Below the pieces are notes generated by a model. The model was not told the DNA's origin. It ran no database searches and saw only the letters and a program-made list of their open reading frames with translations. The translations under genes were made by a program, and so were the position numbers. A stretch of DNA of 64,000 bases from Bradyrhizobium guangzhouense (GTDB lineage: Bacteria > Pseudomonadota > Alphaproteobacteria > Rhizobiales > Xanthobacteraceae): assembly GCF_004114955.1 (NCBI RefSeq), contig NZ_CP030053.1, positions 62,001 through 126,000 of the forward strand. Direction: 5' to 3'. Positions within the stretch are counted from its first letter, which is position 1; each line of letters opens with the position of its first letter. Shown in pieces: positions 30,566 through 39,580 of the stretch.

Positions 30566-33500
30566 ATGCGCGTATTCAGCGTTCCCCTCTCGGTTCCGTT
30601 CCTGCGCACGATCGTCACGAGCCTGCTCGACGGCCGGCTGGTCGAGGGATTCGAGGCGCGCAAGGAACCGGCGCGGCTGGCTGACGCGACGCTCTATCTG
30701 CCCACACGTCGCGCCATGCGCGTGGTGCGCGAGATCTTCCTCGACGAGATGGCAGCCGACGCCGTCGTGCTGCCGCGTATCGTCGCGCTCGGCGATATCG
30801 ACGAGGACGAGCTCGCTTTCGCCGACGAAGGCGAGCCATTTTCAGGCACCACGCCGCTCGAGATTCCGCCGCGGCTCGGCGAGCTCGAACGGCGGCTGAC
30901 GCTGGCGCAACTCGTCGCCGCCTGGGCCAAGGGCCCGGTGCTGGCGCCGCTGGTGGTCGGCGGCCCCGCCTCGACGCTGGCGCTGGCCGGCGACCTCGCG
31001 CGCCTGATCGACGACATGGTGACGCGCGGCGTCGACTGGAGCAAGCTCGACGGGCTCGTGCCTGACATGCTCGACCGCTACTGGCAGCACTCGCTCGAGT
31101 TCCTGCGCATCGCGCGCGTTGCCTGGCCCGCTCATCTCGCCGAGATCGTCAGGATCGAGCCGGCGGCGCGGCGCGATCTCCTGATCGCGGCGGAAGCAAA
31201 GCGCCTGACCGCGCATCCGCATGGCCCGGTGATTGCGGCCGGTTCGACCGGCTCGATGCCGGCCACCGCAAAATTCCTGCATGCGGTTGCCTCGCTGCCG
31301 CACGGCGCCGTTGTGCTGCCGGGTCTCGACACCGATCTCGACGAGGAAGCCTGGCGGATCATCGGCGGCAGCAGGGACCTGCTGGGCGTCACCGAGAATC
31401 CCACCTCGAACCATCCGCAATATGCGATGCACGGATTGCTCCAGCGCTTCGGCATCAAGCGCAGCGACGTCGAGATCCTGGAGCCAGCTGCACCGCACGG
31501 GCGCGATCTCCTTGCTTCCGAATCAATGCGGCCGTCGAGCGCAACCGAGAAATGGCATGACCGGCTGAAGCAGCCGGATGTCGCCGCGAAGATCGCAGGC
31601 GGCATGAAGAACCTCGCCGTGGTCGAGGCGCCCAATCCGGAAATGGAAGCGCTCGCGATCGCCATCGCCATGCGCGAGGCGCGGCATCTCGACAAATCAG
31701 CGGCGCTGGTGACGCCCGACCGCGCGCTGGCGCGCCGCGTGATGGCCGCGCTGACGCGATGGGATCTCGCCTTCGACGATTCCGGCGGCGACGCGCTGAT
31801 GGAAACATCCGCCGGCGTCTTCGCGCGCCTTGTGGCGGAGACCGCGACCAGGGGCTCGGAGCCGCCGACGCTGCTGGCGATGCTGAAGCATCCGCTGTGC
31901 CGGCTCGGCCGCGCACCCGGCGCATGGAAGGCGGCGATCGGGGATCTGGAGCTTGCGGTCCTGCGCGGCACGCGCCCGCCCGCGGGCACCGGCGGTCTGC
32001 TCCGCGAATTCAATCGCTTTCGCGAGGAGCTGGCAAAGCTCTGGCGCAGGGAAGTCTCCGCGCTGCACGCGGCCGAGCCGCGCGCGCGTCTCAAGGCGGA
32101 AGATCTCGATGGCATCCAGGCGCTGATCGATTCGTTGCAGAAAGCCCTGGCGCCGATCGAGAGCCTCGCAGCATCAAAGCCCTTCGACTTTGCCGAGCTC
32201 GCGCACCGCCATCGCGAGATCATGATCGAGCTGTCGCGCGACGAGCAGGGCATTTCGCTCGCCTTCGAGGAGCGCGAAGGCCTCGCGCTCGCCGGCGCCT
32301 TCGACGATCTCCTGCGCGGCGGCACCACCAGCGGATTGATGGTGACGCTGCCCGATTATGCCGACGTCTTCCAGACCGCGTTCAGCGACCGCGCGGTACG
32401 CCGCAGCGACAAGCCCGGCGCGCGCCTGCAGATCTACGGCCCGCTGGAATCGCGCCTGATGCAGGCCGACCGGATCATCATCGGCGGGCTGATCGAGGGC
32501 GTCTGGCCACCGGCGCCGCGCATCGATCCCTGGCTGAGCCGGCCGATGCGGCATGAGCTGGGTCTCGATCTGCCGGAGCGCCGCATCGGGCTCTCCGCGC
32601 ATGACTTCGCCCAACTGCTCGGCGGCAATGAAGTCATCCTCACCCATTCCGCCAAGGCCGGCGGCGCACCGGCCGTCGCCTCGCGCTTCCTGCATCGGCT
32701 GGAAGCTGTTGCGGGCGACGAACTCTGGATGGCGGCTGTCCGCGCCGGCGAAAAATACGTGCAGTTCGCAGGCGCGCTGGACCAGCCCGCCGAGGTCAAG
32801 CCGATCAAGCAGCCCGAGCCGCGACCGCCGCGCGCGACGCGGCCGCTGAAGATGTCGGTGACCGCGATCGAGGACTGGCTGCGCGATCCCTACACGATCT
32901 ACGCCAAGTACATCCTGCGGCTCGATGCGCTTGATCCCGTCGACATGCCGCTGTCGGCGGCCGATCGCGGCTCGGCGATCCACGATGCGATCGGTGAGTT
33001 CACCGAGACCTACGCTGCACGCCTGCCCGATGATCCCGCCCGCGTGCTGCGTGCGATCGGCGAAAAGCATTTCGCGCCGCTGATGGAGCGGCCCGAGGCA
33101 CGGGCGCTGTGGTGGCCGCGCTTCCAACGCATCGCGCGCTGGTTCGGCGAGTGGGAGACGGCGCGGCGCGACGCGATCGAAGCCATCACCGCGGAAACCC
33201 GCGGCGAGATCTCGATCCGGCTCGACCAAGAGCGCAGCTTCATTCTCTCGGCCCGCGCCGACCGCATCGAGCGGCGCCAGGGCGGCGGCTGCGCGATTCT
33301 CGATTACAAGACCGGCCAGCCGCCGACCGGCAAGCAGGTCCGCATGGGCCTGTCGCCGCAGTTGACCCTGGAAGCCGCGATTCTGCGCGAGGGCGGTTTC
33401 CCCGACATCGACGCCGGCGCGTCGGTGAGCCAGCTCGTCTATGTCCGCCTCAGCGGCAACAACCCGCCGGGCGAGGAACGCATCCTGGAGCTCAAATACA

Positions 33501-33709
33501 AGCCGGGCGACGAGCCGCAGCCGCCCGATACGGCTGCAGCCGAAGCGCGGGCCAAGCTGGAGGCGCTGATCCGCGCCTTCGACGACGAGAACCAGCCCTA
33601 CACCTCGCTGAACCTGCCGATGTGGACCAACCGCTACGGCGCCTATGACGATCTCGCCCGGATCAAGGAATGGTCCGCGGCCGGCGGCCTGGGGATCGAG
33701 GAATGGTAA
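30566..33709 (+). CDS. addB: Double-strand break repair protein AddB
   Basis: Helicase/nuclease-like partner of AddA in the AddAB complex that resects double-strand breaks for recombination, the alphaproteobacterial counterpart of RecBCD. The 1047-residue protein has the AddB-type N-terminus (LYLPTRRAMRVVREIF), an inactive-helicase-like middle (QADRIIIGGLIEGVWPPAP) and a C-terminal PD-(D/E)XK nuclease (CAILDYKTGQPPTGKQV). No Cys cluster for an iron-sulfur site is seen around the nuclease, unlike Bacillus AddB. Its end overlaps the addA start. Confidence 0.93.
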   Translation: MRVFSVPLSVPFLRTIVTSLLDGRLVEGFEARKEPARLADATLYLPTRRAMRVVREIFLDEMAADAVVLPRIVALGDIDEDELAFADEGEPFSGTTPLEIPPRLGELERRLTLAQLVAAWAKGPVLAPLVVGGPASTLALAGDLARLIDDMVTRGVDWSKLDGLVPDMLDRYWQHSLEFLRIARVAWPAHLAEIVRIEPAARRDLLIAAEAKRLTAHPHGPVIAAGSTGSMPATAKFLHAVASLPHGAVVLPGLDTDLDEEAWRIIGGSRDLLGVTENPTSNHPQYAMHGLLQRFGIKRSDVEILEPAAPHGRDLLASESMRPSSATEKWHDRLKQPDVAAKIAGGMKNLAVVEAPNPEMEALAIAIAMREARHLDKSAALVTPDRALARRVMAALTRWDLAFDDSGGDALMETSAGVFARLVAETATRGSEPPTLLAMLKHPLCRLGRAPGAWKAAIGDLELAVLRGTRPPAGTGGLLREFNRFREELAKLWRREVSALHAAEPRARLKAEDLDGIQALIDSLQKALAPIESLAASKPFDFAELAHRHREIMIELSRDEQGISLAFEEREGLALAGAFDDLLRGGTTSGLMVTLPDYADVFQTAFSDRAVRRSDKPGARLQIYGPLESRLMQADRIIIGGLIEGVWPPAPRIDPWLSRPMRHELGLDLPERRIGLSAHDFAQLLGGNEVILTHSAKAGGAPAVASRFLHRLEAVAGDELWMAAVRAGEKYVQFAGALDQPAEVKPIKQPEPRPPRATRPLKMSVTAIEDWLRDPYTIYAKYILRLDALDPVDMPLSAADRGSAIHDAIGEFTETYAARLPDDPARVLRAIGEKHFAPLMERPEARALWWPRFQRIARWFGEWETARRDAIEAITAETRGEISIRLDQERSFILSARADRIERRQGGGCAILDYKTGQPPTGKQVRMGLSPQLTLEAAILREGGFPDIDAGASVSQLVYVRLSGNNPPGEERILELKYKPGDEPQPPDTAAAEARAKLEALIRAFDDENQPYTSLNLPMWTNRYGAYDDLARIKEWSAAGGLGIEEW

Positions 33710-36700
33710 GGCTGCCGCGCCCCATCCCCGACGAGGTGCGCGCGCGGCAGGCGCGCGCATCCGATCCGACTGCGTCGGCCTTCGTGTCGGCCAATGCCGG
33801 CTCGGGCAAGACGCATGTGCTGGTGCAGCGCGTGATCCGCCTGCTGCTATCGGGCGTGCCGCCGGAAAAGATCCTCTGCATCACCTTCACCAAGGCCGCC
33901 GCCGCCAACATGGCGGAGCGCGTGTTCACGACGCTGGGACATTGGGTGACGCTCGACGATACCAGTCTCGATGCCGCGATCCGCGCCGTCGGCATCCCCC
34001 ATCCCGATCGCAAATTACGCCGGGAGGCGCGAAAGCTGTTCGCCTGCGCGCTGGAGACGCCGGGCGGATTGAAGGTGCAGACCATCCACGCGCTCTGCAC
34101 CCGCCTGCTCCAGCAATTCCCGTTCGAGGCCAACGTGCCGGCGCGGTTCGCCGTCATGGACGATCGCGACCAGACCGACATGATGGAGCGCGCCAATCTG
34201 AAAGTGCTGCTGGAGGCCGCGCGCGATCCTGACAGCGTCACCGGCCGCGCATTGCTGACCGCGATGGCGAGCGCCGCCGACGTCACCTTCAAGGAGGTCG
34301 TGCGCGAGGCGTGCCTGAGCCGCGACCACTTCATGGCCTGGACCGACGAGGCCGGCAATGCGGGGGCTGCGGCCGAACAGATGGCAGCCGTGCTGGGCGT
34401 CGACGCGAGCGACCGCATCGAGGATGTCGAGACCGAAATCCTCGACGGCCCTTTCCTGCCGCGCTCGCGCTGGGACGATATCGCCTTCGCGCTGGAAGAC
34501 GGCAGCAAATCCGACAACGACCAGGCGGGCCGCCTTCGCGAGGCCAAGGCGTTTTCCGGCGCGGCGCAGGTCGATGCGTATCTGTCCGTCTTCCTCACCG
34601 ACGAGAAGCTGCCGCGCAAGGCGGTGCTGACCAAGAAGTTCGGCGAGCAAAATCCGTCCGTTGCGCGGCTGTTCGAGAACGAGGCGTCTCGCCTGTGTGG
34701 CCTGATCGAGAAGCGCCGCGCCGTCACCATGCGTGACCGCACCGCGGCCCTCCTGCACATCGCGACCGCCGCCGCCGCAAACTATCGCCGCGAGAAGCAG
34801 GAACGCGGTCTGCTCGACTACGACGATCTCATCGACAAGACGCTGGCGATGCTGAATCGCATCTCCTCCGGCTGGGTGCATTACAAGCTCGACCGCGGCG
34901 TCGATCACGTGCTGATCGACGAGGCCCAGGACACCAGCCCGCGGCAATGGGACATCGTCGCGCACATCATCTCGGAGTTCACGGCCGGCGAAGGCGCACG
35001 CGAGGGGCTCAACCGCACGGTGTTCGCGGTCGGCGACGAGAAGCAGTCGATCTTCTCGTTCCAGGGCGCGGCGCCCCACGAATTCGACGCGCGCCGGCGC
35101 GAGCTGCACCGCAAGTTCACCGCGGCCGGGCTGAAATTCGATCCGGTCGCTTTCACCTATTCGTTCCGCTCGGGTGCTGCGATCCTGCATTCGGTCGACC
35201 ACGTCTTCCGCGATCCCGCGATCTACAGGAGCATCCACTCGGTCGAGATCGGCCATCCCCTGCACAACGCGCTGGCCGATGCCGGCCCGAGCGTGATCGA
35301 GCTGTGGGATCTCGCCGAGGCCGACGACCGACAGGAGATCGAGGGTTGGCGCGCGCCGTTCGACGGCGTCGCCGTCACCAGCCCCGAGGTCAAGCTCGCG
35401 CGCCGCATCCAGGCCGAGATCAAGCGGCTGGTCGAGAGCGGCACGCTGACGGGGCACGAGGGCGAGCGACGCCCCCTGCGCTATGGCGACATGCTGATCC
35501 TGGTGCGCCGGCGCGGCAATGCGTTCGACGCGGTGATCCAGGCGCTGAAGCACGCCGGCGTCCCCGTCGCCGGCGCCGACCGGCTGAAGCTGACCGAGCA
35601 CATCGCCATCATCGATCTGATGAACCTCGCCGATGCGCTGCTGCTGCCGCAGGACGATCTTGCGCTGGCGGTGGCGCTGAAGAGCCCGCTGTTCGGTCTT
35701 GATGACGACGATCTGTTTCAGCTCGCTCATGACCGCAAGGGATCGCTGCGCCGCGCGCTCGGCGAGCATGCGGCTGACAGCGAGAAATTCGCGACCGTGC
35801 TGCGTCGCCTGGAAGCCTGCGAGATTCGCGCCCGCGAGGAGACGCCGTTCGCCTTCTACGCCTGGCTGCTCGGCGGCGATGGCGGCCGCGCGCGCATCCT
35901 GCGCCGGCTCGGTCATGAAGCGAATGACGCGCTCGACGAATTTTTGGAGCTGGCGCTGAATTGCGAACGCAAGGCACCGGCCTCGCTGCAAGGCTTCATG
36001 GCCTGGCTGCGCTCCGCCGACACTGAAGTGAAGCGCGACATGGAAATCACCCGGGACGAAGTCCGGGTGATGACGGTGCACGGCGCCAAGGGCCTCGAGG
36101 CCTCGGTCGTGTTCATGGTCGACACCACGTCGTCGCCCGCGGACTCCCAGCGTATCAGGCTCATCAACGTGCCGCGCGGCAATGGCGGCGAGGTGGTGGT
36201 GTGGGCCGGGCGCAAGGCGGATGATCCAAAACCCGTCGCCGACGCGCGCAAGGCGATGCTGGAGGAGACCGAAGACGAATATCGCCGCCTGCTTTACGTC
36301 GCGATGACGCGCGCGGCCGACCGCCTGATCGTCGGCGGCTGCATGCCCGGCAATATGCGGACGGTCCGCAAGCTGAGCTGGTACGACCTAATCGATACCG
36401 GGCTCACCGGCTCGGGCCTGGATAAGCAAACGGTCGAGACGCCACTCGGCAAGGTGACCCGATTCGCCCGTCCCGAGGATGCGGCGGCGCTGGGCACGCC
36501 GGCGGCATCCGAGGACCAGACCATCACCTTGCCGGGCTGGCTGCGGACGCCGGCACCGCGCGAATTGATCGACGACGATCCGGTTCGCCCCTCCGGCCAG
36601 CCGGCCGAGGAAGGCCGCGCGGTCCGATCAGGTGAATCAGTTCAGTCCCGCGCACTGGCGCTCCAGCGCGGCACGCTGGTGCACCGGTTGCTGCAGTCGC

Positions 36701-37212
36701 TGCCCGACCTCGCCACCGAGCGCCGGCGCGAGGCGGCGCTCGGCTTCATGGCCCGCAATGCGACTGACTGGACCGAGGCCGACCGCGCCGTTTTGGCCGA
36801 CAAGGTGCTCGCCTTGATCGCCGAGCCGCGATTCGCTGCGGTCTTTGCCGCGGGCAGCCGGGCCGAGGCCGCCATCGTCGGCCGGCTGGAGCGGCCGGGC
36901 CGCTCGCCAGCGCTGGTGTCGGGGCAGATCGACCGGTTGGTGGTGACGCCATCAGAGGTTCTGATCGTCGATTTCAAGACCAACCAGACGGCTCCGAAGA
37001 GCGCCGCCGATGCGCCCGCCGCCTATGTCAGGCAGCTCGCGCTGTACCGGGCGGTGCTTTCGCGGCTTTATCCCCAAAGGCCCATCCGCGCCGTGCTGCT
37101 CTGGACCGAGACCCTTGAATATATGGAGATTTCGGCCCCCGCGCTGGACGCGGCGCTGGCATCTCTTCATCTCGGTGTGAGCGTCCTTGACCCGGCAAGG
37201 GGCCGTTCATAG
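33703..37212 (+). CDS. addA: Double-strand break repair helicase/nuclease AddA
   Basis: UvrD-type 3'-5' helicase with a RecB-type nuclease, the motor of AddAB. Visible motifs are Walker A SANAGSGKTHVLVQRV, motif Ia CITFTKAAAANMAERV, DEAQDTSP (motif II), GDEKQSIFSFQGA (III), VMTVHGAKGLEASVVF (V) and LLYVAMTRAADRLIVGG (VI). The C-terminal nuclease reads VLIVDFKTNQTAP. With the ATG at 33703 (overlapping the last seven bases of addB) the product has 1169 residues, as expected. A Met 33 bases upstream is inside addB and less likely. Confidence 0.94.
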   Translation: MVRLPRPIPDEVRARQARASDPTASAFVSANAGSGKTHVLVQRVIRLLLSGVPPEKILCITFTKAAAANMAERVFTTLGHWVTLDDTSLDAAIRAVGIPHPDRKLRREARKLFACALETPGGLKVQTIHALCTRLLQQFPFEANVPARFAVMDDRDQTDMMERANLKVLLEAARDPDSVTGRALLTAMASAADVTFKEVVREACLSRDHFMAWTDEAGNAGAAAEQMAAVLGVDASDRIEDVETEILDGPFLPRSRWDDIAFALEDGSKSDNDQAGRLREAKAFSGAAQVDAYLSVFLTDEKLPRKAVLTKKFGEQNPSVARLFENEASRLCGLIEKRRAVTMRDRTAALLHIATAAAANYRREKQERGLLDYDDLIDKTLAMLNRISSGWVHYKLDRGVDHVLIDEAQDTSPRQWDIVAHIISEFTAGEGAREGLNRTVFAVGDEKQSIFSFQGAAPHEFDARRRELHRKFTAAGLKFDPVAFTYSFRSGAAILHSVDHVFRDPAIYRSIHSVEIGHPLHNALADAGPSVIELWDLAEADDRQEIEGWRAPFDGVAVTSPEVKLARRIQAEIKRLVESGTLTGHEGERRPLRYGDMLILVRRRGNAFDAVIQALKHAGVPVAGADRLKLTEHIAIIDLMNLADALLLPQDDLALAVALKSPLFGLDDDDLFQLAHDRKGSLRRALGEHAADSEKFATVLRRLEACEIRAREETPFAFYAWLLGGDGGRARILRRLGHEANDALDEFLELALNCERKAPASLQGFMAWLRSADTEVKRDMEITRDEVRVMTVHGAKGLEASVVFMVDTTSSPADSQRIRLINVPRGNGGEVVVWAGRKADDPKPVADARKAMLEETEDEYRRLLYVAMTRAADRLIVGGCMPGNMRTVRKLSWYDLIDTGLTGSGLDKQTVETPLGKVTRFARPEDAAALGTPAASEDQTITLPGWLRTPAPRELIDDDPVRPSGQPAEEGRAVRSGESVQSRALALQRGTLVHRLLQSLPDLATERRREAALGFMARNATDWTEADRAVLADKVLALIAEPRFAAVFAAGSRAEAAIVGRLERPGRSPALVSGQIDRLVVTPSEVLIVDFKTNQTAPKSAADAPAAYVRQLALYRAVLSRLYPQRPIRAVLLWTETLEYMEISAPALDAALASLHLGVSVLDPARGRS

Positions 37213-37229
37213 GTTGACGCCATGATCCC

Positions 37230-37252
37230 CGGCGCGATTCCAGGTCGCGCCG
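37230..37252 (+). terminator. Hairpin between addA and trxA
   Basis: CGGCGCGA / TCGCGCCG arms are perfect over eight bases, followed by ATTCTCTTTC. The poor T run makes this a weak terminator or attenuator ahead of trxA. Confidence 0.4.
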
Positions 37253-37281
37253 ATTCTCTTTCAACCGAGTGAGGTACTCCA

Positions 37282-37602
37282 ATGGCCGTTGGCAAGGTTT
37301 CCGATAGCGATTTCGAAGCCGAAGTGCTCAAGGCGAACGGCCCCGTGGTCGTCGATTTCTGGGCCGAGTGGTGCGGTCCCTGCCGCATGATCGCCCCCGC
37401 CCTCGACGAGATCGCCGGTGCGATGGGCGACAAGGTCAAGATCGTGAAGCTCAACGTCGACGAGAGCCCGAAGACCGCATCGAAATACGGCGTGATGTCG
37501 ATCCCCACCCTGATGATCTTCAAGGGCGGCGAGATGGCCTCCCGCCAGGTCGGCGCCGCGCCGAAGGCGAAGCTGCAGCAGTGGATCACCTCCGCGGTCT
37601 GA
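37282..37602 (+). CDS. trxA: Thioredoxin TrxA
   Basis: Cytosolic disulfide reductase of 106 residues. The active site [13 protein letters not shown] has the redox pair Cys31 and Cys34, and the cis-proline lies in [15 protein letters not shown]. Length and sequence are those of the housekeeping thioredoxin, which reduces ribonucleotide reductase, PAPS reductase and peroxidases. It follows addA by 69 bases and ends at a strong terminator. Confidence 0.96.
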   Translation: MAVGKVSDSDFEAEVLKANGPVVVDFWAEWCGPCRMIAPALDEIAGAMGDKVKIVKLNVDESPKTASKYGVMSIPTLMIFKGGEMASRQVGAAPKAKLQQWITSAV

Positions 37603-37631
37603 TCCACGCCGCAATGCGGTGATTTTCGACA

Positions 37632-37662
37632 ACGGCCGGCGCTTCGCCGGCCGTTTTATTTT
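37632..37662 (+). terminator. Rho-independent terminator of trxA
   Basis: ACGGCCGGCG-CTT-CGCCGGCCGT stem followed by TTTATTTTG, 30 bases after the trxA stop. Confidence 0.88.
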
Positions 37663-37667
37663 GCTCG

Positions 37668-37708
37668 TAGCCCGGATGGAGCGCAGAGCTGCGCCCCATC
37701 CGGGCTAC
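37668..37708. repeat. Inverted repeat at the MarR-gene end
   Basis: GTAGCCCGGATGG and CCATCCGGGCTAC are perfect 13-base arms around GCGCAGAGCTGCGC-like sequence. The right arm includes the stop codon of the minus-strand MarR gene. A related AGCCCGGATTG / CAATCCGGACT dyad lies near 38660-38690. Confidence 0.7.
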
Positions 37709-38172
37709 TCATCAGCGCGCTCATTGCCTTCGACGAGTGCCTGAAACATCGCGACCAGCCGCTTGGTATCGGACCCCAGTGGCTCAAAGAACGCGGTGTC
37801 GGCCTCCTCGACCGCCACCACGGCCTTGCGGGCAAGATCACGTCCCGTCTTGGTGACCGAGATTGCCTTGGCGCGCGGATCCTCGGGGTGGTCGATCCGC
37901 TGGATCAACTGCGCCGCTTCCAGCGCCCGCAGCACCTGCGACGTCGTCATGGGATCGACGCCGCAGAGCTGCGAGAGCCGCGCCTGGGTCAGCGTCTCCG
38001 AGCTACCGAACCACGTCGCCGTCGCCAGCAGCACGAATTGGGAATGCGTGAGCTCATAGGGCTGGAGCGCGGCCCGCTGCCGCCGCTGCCAGGCGTTCGA
38101 GATCTTCCAGAGCAGAAAGCCCGGGCTTTCGGCGGGGCCGGACAGACGGGTCGGGAGCGGCGACTTCGTCAT
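37705..38172 (-). CDS. MarR-family transcriptional regulator
   Basis: A 155-residue winged-helix dimer. The DNA-binding core reads LTQARLSQLCGVDPMTTSQVLRALEAAQLIQR with the wing HPEDPRAKAISVTKTG. The ATG overlaps the stop of the upstream SRPBCC gene, so it is the second gene of a two-gene operon. The near-perfect 29-base palindrome before that operon (38612-38640) is a likely binding site, giving autoregulation. The inducing ligand is unknown. Confidence 0.88.
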   Translation of the reverse strand: MTKSPLPTRLSGPAESPGFLLWKISNAWQRRQRAALQPYELTHSQFVLLATATWFGSSETLTQARLSQLCGVDPMTTSQVLRALEAAQLIQRIDHPEDPRAKAISVTKTGRDLARKAVVAVEEADTAFFEPLGSDTKRLVAMFQALVEGNERADE

Positions 38173-38594
38173 CGCGTCCCTTCAGCCAGTTTGGCAAGGC
38201 TGGCCAGCACTTCGGGAAAGTCGGCGGAAACGGCCGGACCGATCTCGGCGGCCTGCGGCCCTCGGGCATCGACCGCGTAAACGATGCGCGTGCGCGCCGG
38301 GCCAAGCGGCTCGATGCGATGGACGACAAGGATGGCGAGATGGCCGACCCGCGTTTCATCGACGAAGCAAACGTTCTCGCGAACATCGACCAGGAGCGAT
38401 CGCAGCGCCTCCTCGCCGGGCGGCTTCATGGTGAACCAGGTGCCTGATGCAAACGGCCCGTCGATGGCGATCTGCTCGATGCCCGCATTCCAGTTCTTCC
38501 AGGCGGGAACATCGCGAAAGATGCTCCAGATCGTCTCTGGAGAAGCCGACGTCTCGATGGCGTATTCGCTCCGCCAGGTGCTTTCGTCGCGCAT
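38169..38594 (-). CDS. SRPBCC-family (START/Bet v1-like) protein
   Basis: A 141-residue single-domain protein with the usual first strand and helix of polyketide-cyclase/dehydrase-like SRPBCC proteins (RSEYAIETSASPETIWSIFRDVPAWKNWNAGIE). Members bind hydrophobic ligands in a deep pocket and some are enzymes or co-chaperones (AHSA1 type). A GGGAGG ribosome site precedes the ATG at 38594. It is the first gene of an operon with a MarR regulator, so its ligand may also be the regulator's signal. Confidence 0.82.
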   Translation of the reverse strand: MRDESTWRSEYAIETSASPETIWSIFRDVPAWKNWNAGIEQIAIDGPFASGTWFTMKPPGEEALRSLLVDVRENVCFVDETRVGHLAILVVHRIEPLGPARTRIVYAVDARGPQAAEIGPAVSADFPEVLASLAKLAEGTR

Positions 38595-38611
38595 GCATGA
38601 CCTCCCGCTTG

Positions 38612-38640
38612 ATATGTGCGCTTATAATAAGCGCGCATAT
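38612..38640. promoter_or_regulatory. Palindromic operator of the SRPBCC-MarR operon
   Basis: ATATGTGCGCTTAT and ATAAGCGCGCATAT are 14-base arms with one mismatch, separated by one base. It sits directly before the ribosome site of the SRPBCC gene. AT-rich long dyads of this kind are typical MarR sites. Confidence 0.75.
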
Positions 38641-38701
38641 GATATTGTCAAGCCAGGAGCCCGGATTGCGCTGCGCTCAATCCGGACTAGGGGGGATTGG
38701 T

Positions 38702-39442
38702 CTACTTGATCCACCCCGTCGCCAGCGCGTTCGCCAGCCCCGGCTGGTTGTTGCGGCGGGCGAGTACGGCCATCGCTTCATGGTCATAGGCGATCTGGCG
38801 GAACGTCACCTGCCAGGCGCCATCGACTCGTTCGAGGATCGCGTAGCGCGCGTGTGGCGTGCCGGCTTCGACGACGTGCGGGAATGGATGCTTGTCGCGA
38901 TAACCGGGGCAGCCGACACTTCCGGGATTGACGATCAACCTGGCGTCGCGAAGCCGTACAGCGCGGGCGAGATGGGTGTGGGCGCACAAGATCAGCGACT
39001 GCGTGACGCCTTGCGCGAACTGCTCGATGCGGTCGAGCGGTGATAGCGCCACGGTGCCATCAGGGTGCACGGTATCGAGCCAATAGATTTCGTCATCCTC
39101 GGGCGTCGCGTGGCAAAGGAAGACCTGATCCCGAAACACGCGCGTCATTGGCTGCGCGCGCAGCCAGTCGAGCTGTGCGGCATTGAGCTGCGCATGCGCC
39201 GGGCGATCCCACGAGCCCATCTTTTCCGGCGGACGATCGAGCAGATAGCGGTCGTGATTGCCGAGCACGTGCACGGCATCGAGCGCCATCAGGATCTCGA
39301 TGGTGCTGACAGCATCGAGCGGACCGCTCAGCATGTCGCCGAGATTGACGATGTCGGCAATGCCTTGCGCGCGGATGTCGGCGAGCACCGCCTCCAGCGC
39401 GAGATGGTTTCCGTGGACGTCGGCAATCGCGGCGAAACGCAT
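38702..39442 (-). CDS. Metallophosphoesterase (calcineurin-like)
   Basis: Two-metal phosphoesterase of 246 residues. The metal ligands are seen in MRFAAIADVHGNHLALEAVL (Asp, His), NLGDMLSGP (Asp), VHVLGNHDR (Asn-His-Asp), and the late histidines LILCAHTHLAR. NPGSVGCPGY follows, as in YfcE/MJ0936-type phosphodiesterases. The substrate is unknown. The frame is open to 39574, but the start at 39442 matches the family N-terminus and excludes the palindromic repeat upstream. Confidence 0.88.
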   Translation of the reverse strand: MRFAAIADVHGNHLALEAVLADIRAQGIADIVNLGDMLSGPLDAVSTIEILMALDAVHVLGNHDRYLLDRPPEKMGSWDRPAHAQLNAAQLDWLRAQPMTRVFRDQVFLCHATPEDDEIYWLDTVHPDGTVALSPLDRIEQFAQGVTQSLILCAHTHLARAVRLRDARLIVNPGSVGCPGYRDKHPFPHVVEAGTPHARYAILERVDGAWQVTFRQIAYDHEAMAVLARRNNQPGLANALATGWIK

Positions 39443-39456
39443 TTGGGATTCTCTCT

Positions 39457-39576
39457 TGCCCCGGACGTAGCGCAGCACGTCAGTGGTGCGCTGCTGAGCC
39501 GGGGCCCATGTGGCGGCATTCTGGGTCCCGGCTCTGCGCAGCAACGCTAGGGCGTTGCAGCGCGTCCGGGACACGA
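39457..39576. repeat. Long palindromic repeat, family B, copy 3
   Basis: TGCCCCGGACGTAGCGCAGCA at the left and GCAGCGCGTCCGGGACACGAG at the right, with GCTGAGCCGGGGCCC / GGGTCCCGGCTCTGCGCAGC inside. It lies between the phosphoesterase gene and folC. Confidence 0.75.
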
Positions 39577-39580
39577 GAGC

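Noticed and set aside
32174..33760. 528-residue minus-strand frame opposite addB, and a 688-residue one at 34015-36081 opposite addA
   Set aside because: Both are antisense shadows of AddB and AddA, which show complete helicase and nuclease motifs.
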